A stretch of DNA of 64,000 nucleotides from Rhipidocladum racemiflorum. Taxonomy: Eukaryota; Streptophyta; Magnoliopsida; Poales; Poaceae. This document shows, piece by piece, positions 22,722 through 34,984 of this stretch. The translations under genes and the position numbers were made by a program. The notes under the pieces are model-generated. The model ran no database searches and was not told the origin of the DNA. It saw only the letters and a program-made list of their open reading frames with translations. Numbering within the stretch: the first letter of the stretch is position 1; each line of letters begins with the position of its first letter. The stretch covers positions 32,384,874 through 32,448,873 of the forward strand of contig CM070580.1 of assembly GCA_036346355.1 (NCBI GenBank). Reading direction: 5' to 3'.

Positions 22722-24920
22722 TGTGACACCCCGGCATCTAGTATGCCCTGGATGTCACCAAACATAGCAATAACAGTAACTAAATACCACAATTAAGATT
22801 AAATTACAGCAAGGGCGTAAATACTTTAACCGAATTTTTTGGCAGCACTTCCTTTGTTTTTGCATGGTTTGGGAGCAACAATAACATTATCACATCATAA
22901 TAGCATAATAGATGACATCTAAAACAACACTAGCAGGAGATAAAGTATCATTTCAAGCCCATAACATAAACTCCAATGTTCATGAACGAATATGAAGAGA
23001 ACATTAAAACCAAGCACATACGATAGCCTAATCCAAGTTTAGCACATTAAGATAATCCTTACAACTACAAATGAGAGTGTGTAGTTGTCTAGGTGAATAA
23101 AACTACGTGAAGAAGTGCCGCTATTCCCCTTTCCGCATGACGGTTTCATGGTACCTAAAAACAACATAAAACACAAGCGTGAGTTCATCACTCAAAGAAA
23201 GTGTATTGCAATGGAATAGAACAACATTATTCAGTAGCATCAATATCACATACCATAACACATCATTATAAGCATCTCATAGTTCATCTTCATAAACATC
23301 TCATAATCATCCTCATTCATGCAATGCAATGCACATGTATCCTTGAAACACATACCGGTATTGCCGAGTGCACACCCGTCGGTGTGCACCCTCTTTCCCC
23401 TTCCATCCCGTAGATGGAGGGTGCCTACTCTTACTGACTCGCTCCCATACACAACCGTGGATGGGACTACGAGGTAGGTCTTTTGTGTTCACTACATGTG
23501 AACACAGAGGTCCGCATCAGAATGGGACGCCTCTTCCATTATGAATGCACATATGCCACATCATGATAAAACTTGCATAAAAGAAACACAATATAACAAC
23601 GGCATATCTTAAACTAAACATGATCATCATAACACATGCAAGGAACAACATGGCAACATAGAGCATCATTTAGAAACATAGCAAAACTACACAACTCGTT
23701 GGTCACCCAAAACCCCAAATTCATCCCAATACACTTGCCTTCAACCGTGAGCGACAGAGTGGCGAGAGGTTGAGGGCACTCCCGGGGTCACACCACCTGC
23801 ACATAGGTACAATACACTCAAAATGTGCCCACAAAACAGTACAAGAGTGATCATCTTCATCGACTTCGCAACCCACTCCAAAAACCCGAAAACAGAGAAT
23901 CTATCCCGTCGGGGCAGCGGGCTTCCAACTAGCATAACTTGAGTTCTAAAACACCAAATCAAGTAAACGAGTACATTTTATCGAATCTTAGGAAATTTCC
24001 TAGCTTTTTCTAAGTATTTGCGAAGACTTAATCAGCGTCTAAAATTGTCTAATCTATAGATGAACACGATCTGTCCCAATCACGTCACAGATTTGACAAT
24101 GTTCGGTAAAACAGCCATAACTTTTAAACGGCTAAACCGAATTTAACGTTCTTTGTGTAAAATTAAAGGTAATTGAATTACCTACAATTTTCGTAATAGC
24201 TGGCCGATCAGAAAACGCCTATAAAATTGCGAAAACTCAAGCCCTAGGTCGGGGTGCAAATCTGCCCGAGGACAGAACGTGGGACAGCATTGCAATTTCC
24301 CTAATCTCATCTAGGAACAGCACCTAATCATGGATCTTAGGCATGGAATCTCCCTTCTAACCATCACCTAGACCATCCCAAAAGAACCATGGTTCATTAC
24401 CTCTTCTTGAAGAACCGACGACGACGAAAACCTTCTCCTCCCGGTCCCGATCTCCCTCCCGGCGCCGAATCCGCCGGTTCCTCCTGTTCATGAGCTTCCC
24501 AATGGCAAAATCAATGGAGGGGAAGGGTGTGGAAGAAAGGGAGGGGATGAAACCCTTCTAGGGCCGGCTAGGAGAGGGGTGGAGAGGTGGAGGCGCAAGG
24601 TGGGGGCAAGGGGCGGCTAGGGTTAGAGAGGGGAATGGGGAGGTGCATGGGGGTTTGGGGGTGGCGGCTAGGGAGTGGAGGAGGAGGGGGGCGCACCAAG
24701 CGGTGGGGACTAGGGTTGGCTGCCCAAAAGCTCCCCCCCTTGGGCCCAAACTCTTCCACCGGAGGCCCAACTCAACCCCCAAGGCCCAAAATCCCCCGAA
24801 AAGGCCCAAACACCTGGAAACGGCCCAAAAACACGCTATAAAGTCGTACCGAAAGCCATATTCTATATTGTCACATTTTATAATCTCACACTTTCTATTG
24901 TCACATCCTATGATGTCACA
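22722..24920 (-). mobile_element. Solo LTR nested in LTR-f (LTR-g), TSD CTCCC (left-arm copy)
   Basis: Flanked by CTCCC at 22717-22721 and 24921-24925. Ends TGTGACACC...GATGTCACA on the plus strand. 2199 bp. It is homologous along its length to LTR-f, so it is an insertion of a family member into another one, at 'gactcgctccc'. GC-rich open frames at 24558-24971 are low-complexity leader and not genes. Confidence 0.9.
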
Positions 24921-26010
24921 CTCCCATTCACAATTGTGGATGGGACTATGAGGTAGGTCTTTCGTGTTCACTACGTGTGAACACAGATTACCGCATCAGA
25001 ATGGGTCGTCTCTTCCATTATGAATGCACATATGCCATAAACATGAATAAATATTGCAAATACTCATTTTAACAATTGCAAGTGTATTATGGTGATTGTG
25101 GCTTGGGTGGCCTTATGATTTCGTAATATTGCAATTTAACCATTTGATATGTTATGTCGGTGTGGTGAGTAGTTGATGCCACTACCAGGGTCACACCACC
25201 TGCAAATAGATACATTCCACTCAAAAACATGCCAACAAAGTAACACAGGACTCATAACTACATCGGTTTCGCGACTCACTCCTAAATCCCAAAAAACAGT
25301 ATTCTGCCCAAACGGGATAGCAGCCTTCTAACGATCATAACTTCAGTTCTACAACTCCAAATCAAGTAAACGAATACATTTTCTCAAACTAAAGGAAATT
25401 TCCCATCTTTTTCTAAGTATTCGGAAAATCTAATTCAGCATCTAAGTTCCTCTAACCTGCAGATGAACACAGACACTACCATTCGCAACACAGATTAGAC
25501 AGCGCTCGGTAAAAAGGCCATAACTTTTAAATGGCTGAACGAAACTTAGTGATTTCAGTCTTCATTTAAATATAATACTATTATCTATGACCTTCGCAAC
25601 AGCCGGTCCCCCAGAAAACGAATCTAAAATTCCCAAATCCGCGCCCGAAGTTAACGATCTAATCTGGGCAAGGGCAGCACGCAGGACAGATCTAGATTCA
25701 ACTTAAACACATCTAATAACAGCACCTAATTGAAGGTTTTAGGCATGGATTTCCCCATCTAAACAGCACCAAAACACTACAAAAGAACCTACAATGCTTA
25801 CCTCTCCTTGGAGAATGGACGAACCGACGAAAAATCTCCTCCTCCCGGCCTCGATCACCCTCCAAATGCCAGGATTCGCCAGATCCTCTCGATTGCACGA
25901 GATCTCCAAGGGCAAAATCAGAGAAGGGAGGGGAGGGGACTTGGGGGAAGGATCCCTAGGCTAGGGCCGTCTAGGGGAGGGAAGAGGAGGGGGGCAAAGG
26001 AGGGAGGTGG

Positions 26011-28832
26011 TGTCATGGTCCTGATTTTTCTTATGTGTGGTCATGGGGGTAAGCAGGTAAATTCCCTCCCCAATTTTTTTTCCCCACCTCTTTTCCTCTC
26101 TCCCTCCCCACTCATCTCTCTCTCCCCTCCCCATTTCCCCAGCCCGAAACCCCCCTCCTCACCCACTCGGCTCCCTCCCCACCCGACGCCCCCTCCCCAC
26201 TCCCTCACCTCTCTCCCTCTCCCACTGGCCGTGGTCTCCCCGCGCCTCCTGCGCCCCCCCTTTTTCCAGCTCGACGCCGCCGCCTCCCCTCCACGCCGGC
26301 GACCCCCCCGTACGGCCCTCTCCTCCCTCCTCTCTCTCTCTCTCACTCTACCTCTCCATGGCTAGGATTGTGTTGGGTTTGGGGATCTAGGGTTTGGATG
26401 AAGGTTAGGTGTTTGATGAAATGCTAGGAAGGATGTAGGCTAGGTGTTTGTTGGAATGCCCATGGGGGAGATTGTGCTTGGGAGTGCTCATGCAAATGCT
26501 ATGGAATAGTTGTTGAAATGCGCCTACTTGGTGTTCGATCGAATGCCAACAAGGTTCCAATTAGTGATTTAGTTTAATTAGTGAGTGAATGTGTTTAGTG
26601 GATGTTGGATTGATGCTAAGCCACAATGCGAAATACTAGAATCCGTATCTAGGTCATGTGGTACGTGATGGTAATTAATACTAATCGAGGTTAGAGTTTT
26701 GTGGATGCTCGATTATATATGATTGATTGTACGTGAGAGATCAGAATGGGTGAATGACTTATAGTGGTCATTCTGGACATATTGGGCATTTCAAAGTTTG
26801 TTGTTTACCTGTTGGTGGACTTTCATATTGTATTTCCTTGTTGGTTGTCGAATACTTGCGTGTTGTTTTTTCAATTCTCATTTCATGTCATCGGCATAGC
26901 ATGCATCTCATTTCATACATATGTGTCGTGTAAAGAACGATCACGCGGAGGGTGACGTGGCCGCGATCGAGGGTGATCACGGTGAGCAGGTTGTCACTGA
27001 GGCTCCGGCAGAAGCATCAGGCAAGCACCTATGCATATTCATCCGTATATGTAATTGTATTTTTGAGAATAAATTGCCTATTTGATGATTAAGTCAAGCA
27101 TTAGGAGTTTAATTGGGGAATAGGGCTAGATCCTACTTGCTGCACATACGCTCCTTGTTAATTGCTAAACACCTCCTTTGGAACTAGACTACGAGTATTA
27201 TATTGCGTCCCTGCTTAGTTTGCATAGGCGTCGGGTTGGGCCAAGTGGTGGATGGTCCACCGCTTGAGATCGATTACTTTACTTGTGATGAAATGAAATG
27301 GGTACGGTTATGTAAGGAAAGGTTGAATTGGAGACCGGGCGGGAAGGTTGGGGCATTGGGTAAGGAGACCCGATGTGGTAGTTCCCGTCTGAGTCGATTA
27401 AGGACCGATTCGATGGTTGCCCTTTGATTGAGCACACCCCGGTTGGTCGCATGCCCGATTATGGTACGGTAAGCCACTCTTTCTCTCATACGGAATCGAT
27501 GGACCGTGAACTTCCTCGTGGGTTGGACGTGGTTGAGGGTGAGGCTTAGGCCGACTCTCGAGCGCCAAGCCGGGCTTGGGGCTGCTCGAGGGGGTGCTAG
27601 GTTTTCGGGCCACAGGAGGACGCTTCAGCGATTGGGTATGATTGCGAGGGGGTTGACACTAGGCCCTTGTGGTAAGTGCCGTGCGATCAATGCTTCCTCG
27701 CAGGTTAATTGCGATTCTGAATTGCGCGCTCTCGGATATGAGCAAGCTCTTTCATCGCACGATACGTAGTAAATAACTTGAACTTGTGGTTCGCCGTTGG
27801 GCTTGAGCTTTAAATTGGTTATGTATTGCTCTACTTTAATTGTTGTTACTTTCAATTTCACACTAGAAGTAAGTGCGGTCTATAACTGCTTTAAACTTGT
27901 AATTGGTCTTGCTTGTCGCACTTATATTACAAATGTTAATGCTTTTCCGCACTTTTACCTTAAGCTTACTCCTTGCTACAACTAAATGCATAATCCTTTG
28001 GAGTCGGTCATATATGGACCCGGGTAAGTCTTGCAGTACCTTTCGTACTCATGCTTACGCTTTGTGGTTTTTCGTGAGGATCAGGTTGGCGGGTGTGAGT
28101 TCTCGCCCATCTTGCCTCGGTGACTCAAGGGCACCGAGTAGCGGCTAGCGATGCCTGATCGCCGGAGTGTTCAGGGGCAGAACACTTCCGGATTACTTTA
28201 CTTTTGTTAAAATGCGACGTTGATTCTTTTGTTGTATAGATAGGCGTTTTGGTGGGCTTTTGGATTTGGGAAATGGTTGGTCATGTGGATGTCGCCCGTG
28301 TGTGTTTTCCTTAATCACGATACTATGGTGGTGTCGTGGATGTTGCTTTTACTTTCGATATATATATTGAACTGTGTTTTCTTGTCTCGCTGAGTGGATG
28401 TCCGTAGGATCTAGAAAGGTCATGCCGTAAATTTTCCGCTTTGAGTCTTGGTCCCTTTTTTGGGTTACGGCCTAGTTTAGAGTCTTGGTGTTGTTTTTGA
28501 TCTTGGTTTGGTGGTTGTCGGGTTTGTCTTTGTGCCGCTTGTTTTCCGCTATGCGTGTTGGTTCGAAAGTTTCGAGTTCGCTGCCCCCTTTGTGCAAATT
28601 GAATTGATAACGATCGTGGGAAACCGGTATGTGGGGATCTGGCGAAGTTCGGGTCGATACCGGGGAATACCGGGATGGTTGTCGAATTGTTAGGATGTTT
28701 CTTGGAGTTGTCTCGATTGGGCTTGGGTATTAGCACTGAGATCACCTTCGGTGATTCGTTGCTAGGATCCAAATCCGATGGGAGTGACTGTTCATCCAAC
28801 AACTCGAGGACGATCTGGGCGGCTCCCTGACA
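26011..28832 (+). mobile_element. Solo LTR nested in LTR-f (LTR-h), TSD GGTGG (left-arm copy)
   Basis: Flanked by GGTGG at 26006-26010 and 28833-28837. Starts TGTCATGGTCC, ends CCTGACA; 2822 bp. A different LTR family from LTR-f/g, with a pyrimidine-rich leader at 26070-26350. The open frames of 185 and 209 codons inside (25808-26365, 28323-28952) have no domain and are composition artefacts. Confidence 0.88.
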
Positions 28833-29071
28833 GGTGGGGCGCTGGCCAAAGTGGGAGGAAAGTAGGGGGGCACGTATGGGGGTGGGGGAGGCGCAAGGAT
28901 GGGGTGGGGGGAAACCTAGGGTATACTGCCTTTCATCCCCCACATGGGCCAAAAGCCTCCCACAGGAAGCCCAGACTACAGTCCCTCAAGGCCCAATCTC
29001 CCCGACAATGGCCCACAAACCCAGAAATGAACAAAAAACGGCTTAAATTCTAATCGTATTGTCACAGTGTG

Positions 29072-29370
29072 CTCATGCAAGAGGGAAAAGTTATTGCTTA
29101 TGCGTCAAGACAGTTAAAAAGGCATGAACAAAACTACCCCACCCATGACCTTGAACTATCTACTATGGTCTTTGCCTTGAAGATTTGGAGGCATTACTTG
29201 TATGGTGAATCCTATGACATCTTCACTGATCACATGAGCCTCAAGTACATCTTCACTCAGAAAGACTTGAATTTGAGGCAAAAAAAGGTGGCTGGAATTG
29301 ATCAAAGATTATGACCTTACAATCCAAGATCATCCTGCAAGGCTAATGTAGTGGCTGATGCGCTTAGTCG
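29072..29370 (+). pseudogene. Gyp1 RNase H domain, second half
   Basis: Reads LMQEGKVIAYASRQLKRHE, the conserved HDLEL(S)TMVFALKIWRHYL segment, then FTDHMSLKYIF and DLNLRQKK. This joins the IYSDAS segment ending at 22006. A one-base loss near 29310 shifts the frame; the right-arm copy keeps the original frame there and reads on into the ADALSRKA segment. The domain degrades the RNA strand during reverse transcription. Confidence 0.88.
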
Positions 29371-30520
29371 CAAGGCGACACCCCCTATTGGTTATTGCCT
29401 CATTGATGATTTTGAGCATATGGGGATTTTCTTTTGTTTTGTAGGCACCGTGCATGCTAAAACTCAGTTAATTCTAGAGTCTGCAATTCTAGATCATGTG
29501 CGTGAGGCACAGCAGCACGACCGGCTACTTCAACAAGTGAGAAAACACATTAATAAAGCAAAGACTGGGAATTTCAGCATTGATGAAGTTGGTGCTTTGC
29601 GGTTTAAGGGCCGCCATTGTGTAACCCAGAAGTCTCAAGTTATGGATGACATTAAAAGGGGCTCATCGTACCCCGTATACAGTTCATCCTGTTGAGACTA
29701 AAGTGTTCCAGGATTTGAAAAAGAGCTTCTGGTGGAAAAGGATGAGGGTTGATATTGCTTAGTATGTAGCATCTTGTGGGATTTGTCAGAAGGTGAAGAC
29801 TGAACATAAGCAACCAGCAGGGTTGCTACAACCTTTGGGTGTTCCTGTTTGGCCTTGGGATGGCATATTTATGGACTTTGTGGTTGGCCTACCTCGTACT
29901 CAACGAGGGAAGGATGTTATCTGGGTTGTAGTAGACCGTCTCAGCAAGTCTACTCACTTCATCCCCATTCGCACGATAAATTCAGCGAGCGAGTTGGCTC
30001 CTATCTACGTGCATGAAATTATGAGACTTCGTGGTGTGCCAAAGACAATTGTTTTTTATCGTGATGCAAAGTTTGTCTTCAAGTTTTGGTAGAGTTTGCA
30101 GAGTGCTTTGGGCACACAGCTTCATCTTAGCTCTGCCTTCCATCCTCAAACTGATAGTTAGTCTGAGCGTACCATTCAGACCTTGGAGGAGGATATGCTT
30201 AAATCTGGTGTTCTGGCATGAAAGGGTTGTTGGGAAGATCACTTGGCTCTTGCTGAATTTGCTTATTATAGTAGCTTTCATGCAAACATTTGAGCCGCTC
30301 CTTATGATGCGCTCTATGAGCGAAAGTACAAATCACCCCTATGTTGGGATGCAGTAGGGGAAAGAGCGGTTCTTGGCCCTGATTGGGTTCAGCAAACTAT
30401 TGATCGAGTGGCAGAGGTGAGGCAAAATCTCCTTGCAACCTAGAGTAGACAGAAAAGCTATGTTGATGTGAGGAGTCGAGATTTAGAGTTTGAAGTGGTT
30501 AACAGCGTCCTCTTGAGGGT
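29351..30520 (+). pseudogene. Gyp1 integrase, zinc-binding and catalytic parts
   Basis: After VADALSRKA, the H2C2 zinc-binding region is readable in two frames, with CGIC at 29775-29786. The catalytic core starts at VWPWDGIFMDFVVGLP (first Asp in MDF, near 29874) and continues VVVDRLSKSTHFIPI. The second acidic site, normally in an SDRD-type motif, reads FYRDAKF, so the key Asp is lost, and a TAG follows a few codons later. The third site (HPQTD..SERT) contains a stop. Integrase would insert the cDNA; this copy is dead. The same defects occur in the right arm. Confidence 0.85.
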
Positions 30521-31104
30521 ATGTTTCGGTTTGGCACCAAAGGGAAGTTTAGCCTGAGGTACGTTGGACCATTTCCTATTATGGCTCGAATCGGGAAATT
30601 GGCATATCGGTTGGAGCTTCCTGGGTCAATGCAAGGAGTGCATAACGCGTTCCATGTATCCATGTTGAGGAATTACCTTCATGACCCAGAGCTGGTTGTT
30701 CTGCTTGAGCCATGGGTGATTGAGCACAATATCACTTTCGAGTCTCGACCAGTGGAAATTTTAGGGGAATTAGAGCGGGTATTGAAAAATAGAACCCCTG
30801 AGGTTTATTAAAGTCTTGTGGTCGCATCAATCTGAGAGGCAAGCGACCCGGAATTTGAATCTCATAAGTGTGGAGAAATATCCCAAGTTGTTCACTTCAG
30901 GTATGTGACAAGACTCAATTTCCTTATTACTTAAAGTCTTGTGGTCGCATCAATCTGAGAGGCAAGCGACCTGGGAATTTGAATCTCATAAGTGTGAGAA
31001 ATATCCCAAGTTGTTCACTTCAGGTATGTGACAAGACTCAATTTCCTTATTACTTTTGGTTGTCGGGTAGAAGAGTGCTCAGATTCGGGGTCAAATCTTG
31101 TTAA
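30521..31104 (+). pseudogene. Gyp1 integrase C-terminal end with in-frame duplication
   Basis: A 96-codon open stretch reads FRFGTKGKFSLRYVGPF, then AYRLELP and VHNAFHVSMLRNYLHDP, the usual region before the C-terminal (chromodomain-like) end of plant Gypsy integrases. The end, from 30808, is duplicated in tandem (123 bp). A TAA at 30809-30811 ends the open stretch. Confidence 0.8.
30808..31053 (+). repeat. 123-bp tandem duplication at the end of pol
   Basis: Copies at 30808-30930 and 30931-31053, each from 'ttaaagtcttgtgg' to 'caatttccttattac'. They differ by about three bases. Both copies are also present in the right arm (about 52215-52460). Confidence 0.88.
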
Positions 31105-31105
31105 T

Positions 31106-31116
31106 AGAGGGAAGAA
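31106..31116 (+). other. Polypurine tract of Gyp1
   Basis: AGAGGGAAGAA immediately upstream of the 3' LTR start. This is the expected place and composition for plus-strand priming. Confidence 0.75.
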
Positions 31117-33308
31117 TGTAATATCCCATTTAGAATTGAACCGCCATGGGATATTTATTTTGGGAGTAGTATGAGCTATTTTTAGGCTTAGTGGACCAGT
31201 TGTGGGTCTTTTGGGCTGTCTTTGGACCACCGAGGGAGATTTGGGCCGATGTGGGCTGTCCGTAGGCCTTAGGTGGAGGGTTTTGGCCCATGTGGGGGGG
31301 TTCCCCAACCCTAGCCCACTTATCCCATCTCTCCCCCTTCTCCCACATCCTCCCAGTAGCAGTAGCCCCTCCCCCTTTTCTCCCTGGTGCAGCACCTCCC
31401 AGTCGCGCCTCCTCCTCCAAGCATCCCCTCCCCCAACAGTTTTTCCTCCCGGCGCCGCCTCCCTCTCCCTCTGTCTCAAGGTATTCTTGTTTCACCATGT
31501 TTAAAGGCTGTGATTAGGAGTTTGTATGTTAGTTTTACTAGTTCTAATGAGGGGGATTAGGTTTGATTGTATGATCTTAAGTTTGATGGCATTCTGTGAA
31601 TTCAAACAGATCAAATCACAATTTTAGGGCGTTAATTTGTGTACCCTAGGTTCATTTTCAAAGGGGTTGGCTTTTGTAAAAGTTGTAGATCATCATCTTA
31701 TATTTCATTAGAGACCAAGAACATGAATTCAGGTTTAGCCGTTTAAAAGTTACGGCTATTTGATTGCCTGCTGTACAGAATCTATCGCTGCTGGTAGTAC
31801 CTGTGGTAATTTGCTTTTTAGGGCTAGTTAGAGACCGAATCAAATTTTCTCAATAACTAGAGAAAGTTAGAAAATTTCTTGTAGATTTTAAAAATGTTCT
31901 CATTTACTGAATTGGGAGTTGTATAATTGTTTTTATGTTAGTTTTAAGTTGGCTATCCAGAGTGGCAGCAGACTGGTGTTCAGGGCTAGAATTGAAAGGC
32001 TAGGTGGTTTATTTGAGTACGTTGGGCAATTAGAAATTTGTGAAAAATCTTTGGTATATATCCAATAGCTCATTGTTTCTGTCATTTGGGTTTTTGGGTT
32101 AGAACTTATAGCCCTTAGGTCATCGGGACAACATAGAGGAGGTTTTGCCTTTCGCGTGCATTGTTTTGAGATGTATGTAAATTATTTCAGGTGGTATGAA
32201 TTCTGGAGTGGCGTCAATCTCTCGCCACTTTGCTCCTCGAGGTTAAAGGCAAGTGTATCGTAAATGTTGATGTATAGTGTGGTTCGGTGATCATTTTGAT
32301 AATTGTATTATGCTGTCTTAAATATTTGAAGTTCCATATTAGCACTATTACATACATAATTTGCGATGCTTATGTTAATAGTTATGTTGGTGTTATGTTT
32401 ACGGCTATGAGAATGTGATTAGGATGCAACTTGCAATTTGTTCATGTCATTTGCATATGTGCAGTCATGATGGAAGAGGAGACCCGTGTGGGCCTCTATG
32501 TCTCACATGTAGTGAGCATGAAAGACCAACTTCGGTAGGCCCCTCCACGTGATAGATGGGAATGAGAGGGTGTACACCGGCAGGTGTGCACTCAACTATA
32601 CCAATATACACTATGTGATGTGCATTATAAGCATACATGATGCATTGCATGGTTAAAGAGGAAAGAATGTTAAGTTAGTGTGCTTGCTCTCTTGTACCAA
32701 GTTAACATACTATGATTCAAATTGACATGATTTATTTTTATGTGTTATTTTCATGGTATGTTGCACTTTGCTGAGTTTTGGACTCACGCTTGTTTATTTA
32801 ATATTTTTTAGGTACTTTGAGATTGGCATATGGAAAAAGGATTTAGCTCCACCATTTCACTTGATATCATTCAATTTAGACAAACACGTATTTAAATTTA
32901 ATGTAATAGATTCCATCTAGTGGATTGTGTCATTGATTATACCTTGCTTTTGTCTAGTTAAATTTGGTGTGGAGTTTATGGTTATCATATTGGTTATGTT
33001 TTGTTAAGTATTTGTCTCGATATTTTTGGATGAGAGTTTATGGCTTATGTCTATGGTTATATCATGATAAACCTTGTTCGTGGATTGGGTAACTACTTTG
33101 AGGTCATATTGTTATCTTTCTTTATCCTACCTTGCAAATTATGTTCTAGATGTTGTGTAGCCATTAATTAGAGATGTTTTATGTTGCTGAAATTTTTATT
33201 CTATGTTGTTTGTGTTCTTGCTAAAATTTTTATTAGAAATGCTTTTTAGTTGATAATTTTGCTTGTTGTAGTGACATATCGTGCACGGGTGGTGCTCGGG
33301 TTGTTACA
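31117..33308 (+). mobile_element. Gyp1 3' LTR (left-arm copy)
   Basis: TGTAATATCCC...GGTTGTTACA, 2192 bp, directly after the PPT and followed by AGTAC (33309-33313), the probable target duplication. Contains the hairpin GTGTACACC..GGTGTGCAC at 32570-32591. The final 540 bp match the 5' LTR remnant at 15091-15632. Confidence 0.88.
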
Positions 33309-34964
33309 AGTACTAAAAATCACCACTTAACAGTTGTCGATCAAATAAAATCACGAGAAGTTGCATTAAGACACCTTTTTGGAAAAAATGCTACTGAAAG
33401 CTAAAAATGCGGTGGTGCCAAGTTGTGGCAACACCGAAAATCACGCTGACAGCCGATTGCACCAAAACCAAAAATGGCTCTTCTAGAAAATAACAACCAC
33501 TCCACTAAAGCGTATTGTTGACTCAATGATAGTACCTACAAATACACTATATGGTGGTGCCGATTTGTAAACTTAGATTTTTAGAGAATTTTCAATGCAA
33601 GCACAAATCAAATATGCAAAAGTCTTTTGAGTCATTAATCTTAAGCACCCTCAAACTACTAGCCAAAGGTCCCTATTCTAGCGATCTGATCTCTTTCTCC
33701 AAATGCCAAAATCGGCAAAAGCTAGAAAAAGGTTCTTAATCTTTTATGCCTTGCCCTTGAGCTTGAGCCCTTCATTTACTTTGCTTCATGATTTCACCTT
33801 TATGTGTACAAAGTCAGGGACCAACCTATTCACATATGCTCAAGAGAAATTTGTTAGTCCTTAAAACATGATTATCATTAATTACCAAAACCCAAATAAA
33901 ATTAGGGGCCTAAATGCTTCAGCTGATCGGGTCGATCGGCCACGCGCGGAGAGGGAGAGAGAAAAGGAAAAAAGAGGGGAGGGAGGGGGAGGGAGAAAGA
34001 GGGGGTGAAAGAGAGAATGAGCAATGGATTCCCAGAGAAAGGGACGGCAGAGGGAGCAACAGGCAGAATGAGAGAGCGAGCGCAATGGTCAATTGCCAAT
34101 GGGAAAAAGACAAATGGAGACAGTGACATGACGACTGAAAGAACTAAAGCTGATGCCAACGAACGAATGCCAACATGCAAATGAATGAGAGCCTAATCGC
34201 TCGCTTTAAAATCCTCTTTAGCCACTTGTTTCTTCAGAACACAAATTCTCTTGAGTTTTCTCTCTCATGAGTTTATTCTCTTTATTTGCTCTAAGTTTGC
34301 TCTCTCTTTGCTCTCCCACCACCAAACAAAATGTTTCGCAAGAGTAAGAGCAGAAGAGCAAGCCCTCACATTCCTTGGCCCCCTTGTTGGGATCATACAT
34401 CAAATCTTGTCTTTTGACATAGTAGCCTTCTCTTTTGATATAGCCTACATTTAATTATATATTTCTGCAATAAACTACAAGTCTTAATGAGTACTTAATA
34501 TACCCAACTTTGCTATTGTTGATATTTAGTGGGTGAAGCAATGGAAAAACCCAACGACATGTTCTATACCACAGATATACGGTATTCCAATCGATGAGTT
34601 CTTCTAGTGTTGTTATCCTTATCAGCTGCTTTAGGTTTGCTAATGAGCATACTTCACTGATAGGCGCTTTCTATTTTCAGATTTGCTAGACATTTCTGAA
34701 TTTCTAGAGCTATCAAATTAGCTCTAAATTTTATGAATTCTTTTAGGTGTGTTTCAGGTAGTACTGATGTTTGTGTAAAATTTTCAAGATTTTAGCAACC
34801 ATATGATTTTCTTATAAATTCTTTTAGTGCCCTAGATTAATGACAAGTGGATTTCATATTTTTCAAATGTATCAACTTAACTAAAAATTCATGAAACCTT
34901 TTGGAGGGGCTCGTCAGACAATTTGAAACTTAAGTAAAATGTTTACCTTTGTGCTAATTTGAAT
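33309..34964 (-). mobile_element. Copia (SIRE-like) LTR fragment plus anonymous DNA (left-arm copy)
   Basis: On the minus strand it contains 'gaagcatttaggcccctaa' followed by a 'taattaatgataatcatg' phrase, which resembles the start of a common grass Copia LTR. The Gyp1 insertion cuts it at 33308. The A/G-rich 33940-34130 and the stretch to 34964 have no recognised feature. Short open frames here (33882-34454) lack domains. Confidence 0.45.
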
Positions 34965-34984
34965 CACTACTGAATCCGCCAAAT

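Larger units (their letters stand above)
22007..29066 (-). mobile_element. Solo LTR in RNase H (LTR-f), TSD GTGTG, itself split twice (left-arm copy)
   Basis: Flanked by GTGTG at 22002-22006 and 29067-29071. Minus-strand start TGTGACAATACG, end GGTGTTACA. Its own sequence is 22007-22721, 24926-26010 and 28838-29066, about 2.03 kb; the rest is LTR-g and LTR-h. It belongs to the same LTR family as Gyp1's own LTR (shared GGCCCATGTGGG leader phrases and the two hairpins described below) but is inserted in the opposite orientation. No coding domain. Confidence 0.9.
15091..33308 (+). mobile_element. Ty3/Gypsy retrotransposon Gyp1 with nested insertions (left-arm copy)
   Basis: Order of parts: 5' LTR remnant 15091-15632, PBS 15634-15647, gag, protease, RT, RNase H, integrase, PPT 31106-31116, 3' LTR 31117-33308. 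The gene order (integrase last) defines Ty3/Gypsy. RT is interrupted by LTR-e (18271-21377) and RNase H by LTR-f (22007-29066); removing each insertion and one target-duplication copy restores a continuous reading. The element proper totals about 8 kb plus the lost part of the 5' LTR. All coding parts carry stops and shifts, so it is dead. Confidence 0.85.

Noticed and set aside
22007..23450. Apparent tandem duplication of about 720 bp
   Set aside because: Explained fully by LTR-g inserted into its relative LTR-f with TSD CTCCC.
25808..26365. 185-codon open frame rich in Pro, Ser and Arg
   Set aside because: Crosses the LTR-f/LTR-h insertion border at 26010/26011 and reflects a pyrimidine-rich LTR leader, not a protein.
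28323..28952. 209-codon minus-strand open frame, longest in the window
   Set aside because: Lies wholly across the LTR-h end and LTR-f sequence, runs through a target-duplication junction, has no domain, and is broken in the right-arm copy.
29982..30281. Minus-strand 99-codon open frame, repeated at 52986-53285
   Set aside because: Exact antisense of the integrase region; present twice only because the locus is duplicated.
33940..34130. Possible coding exon with hydrophobic stretch (minus-strand signal-peptide-like)
   Set aside because: Simple A/G-rich repeat; the hydrophobic reading comes from CT-rich codons and is not kept intact in the right arm.
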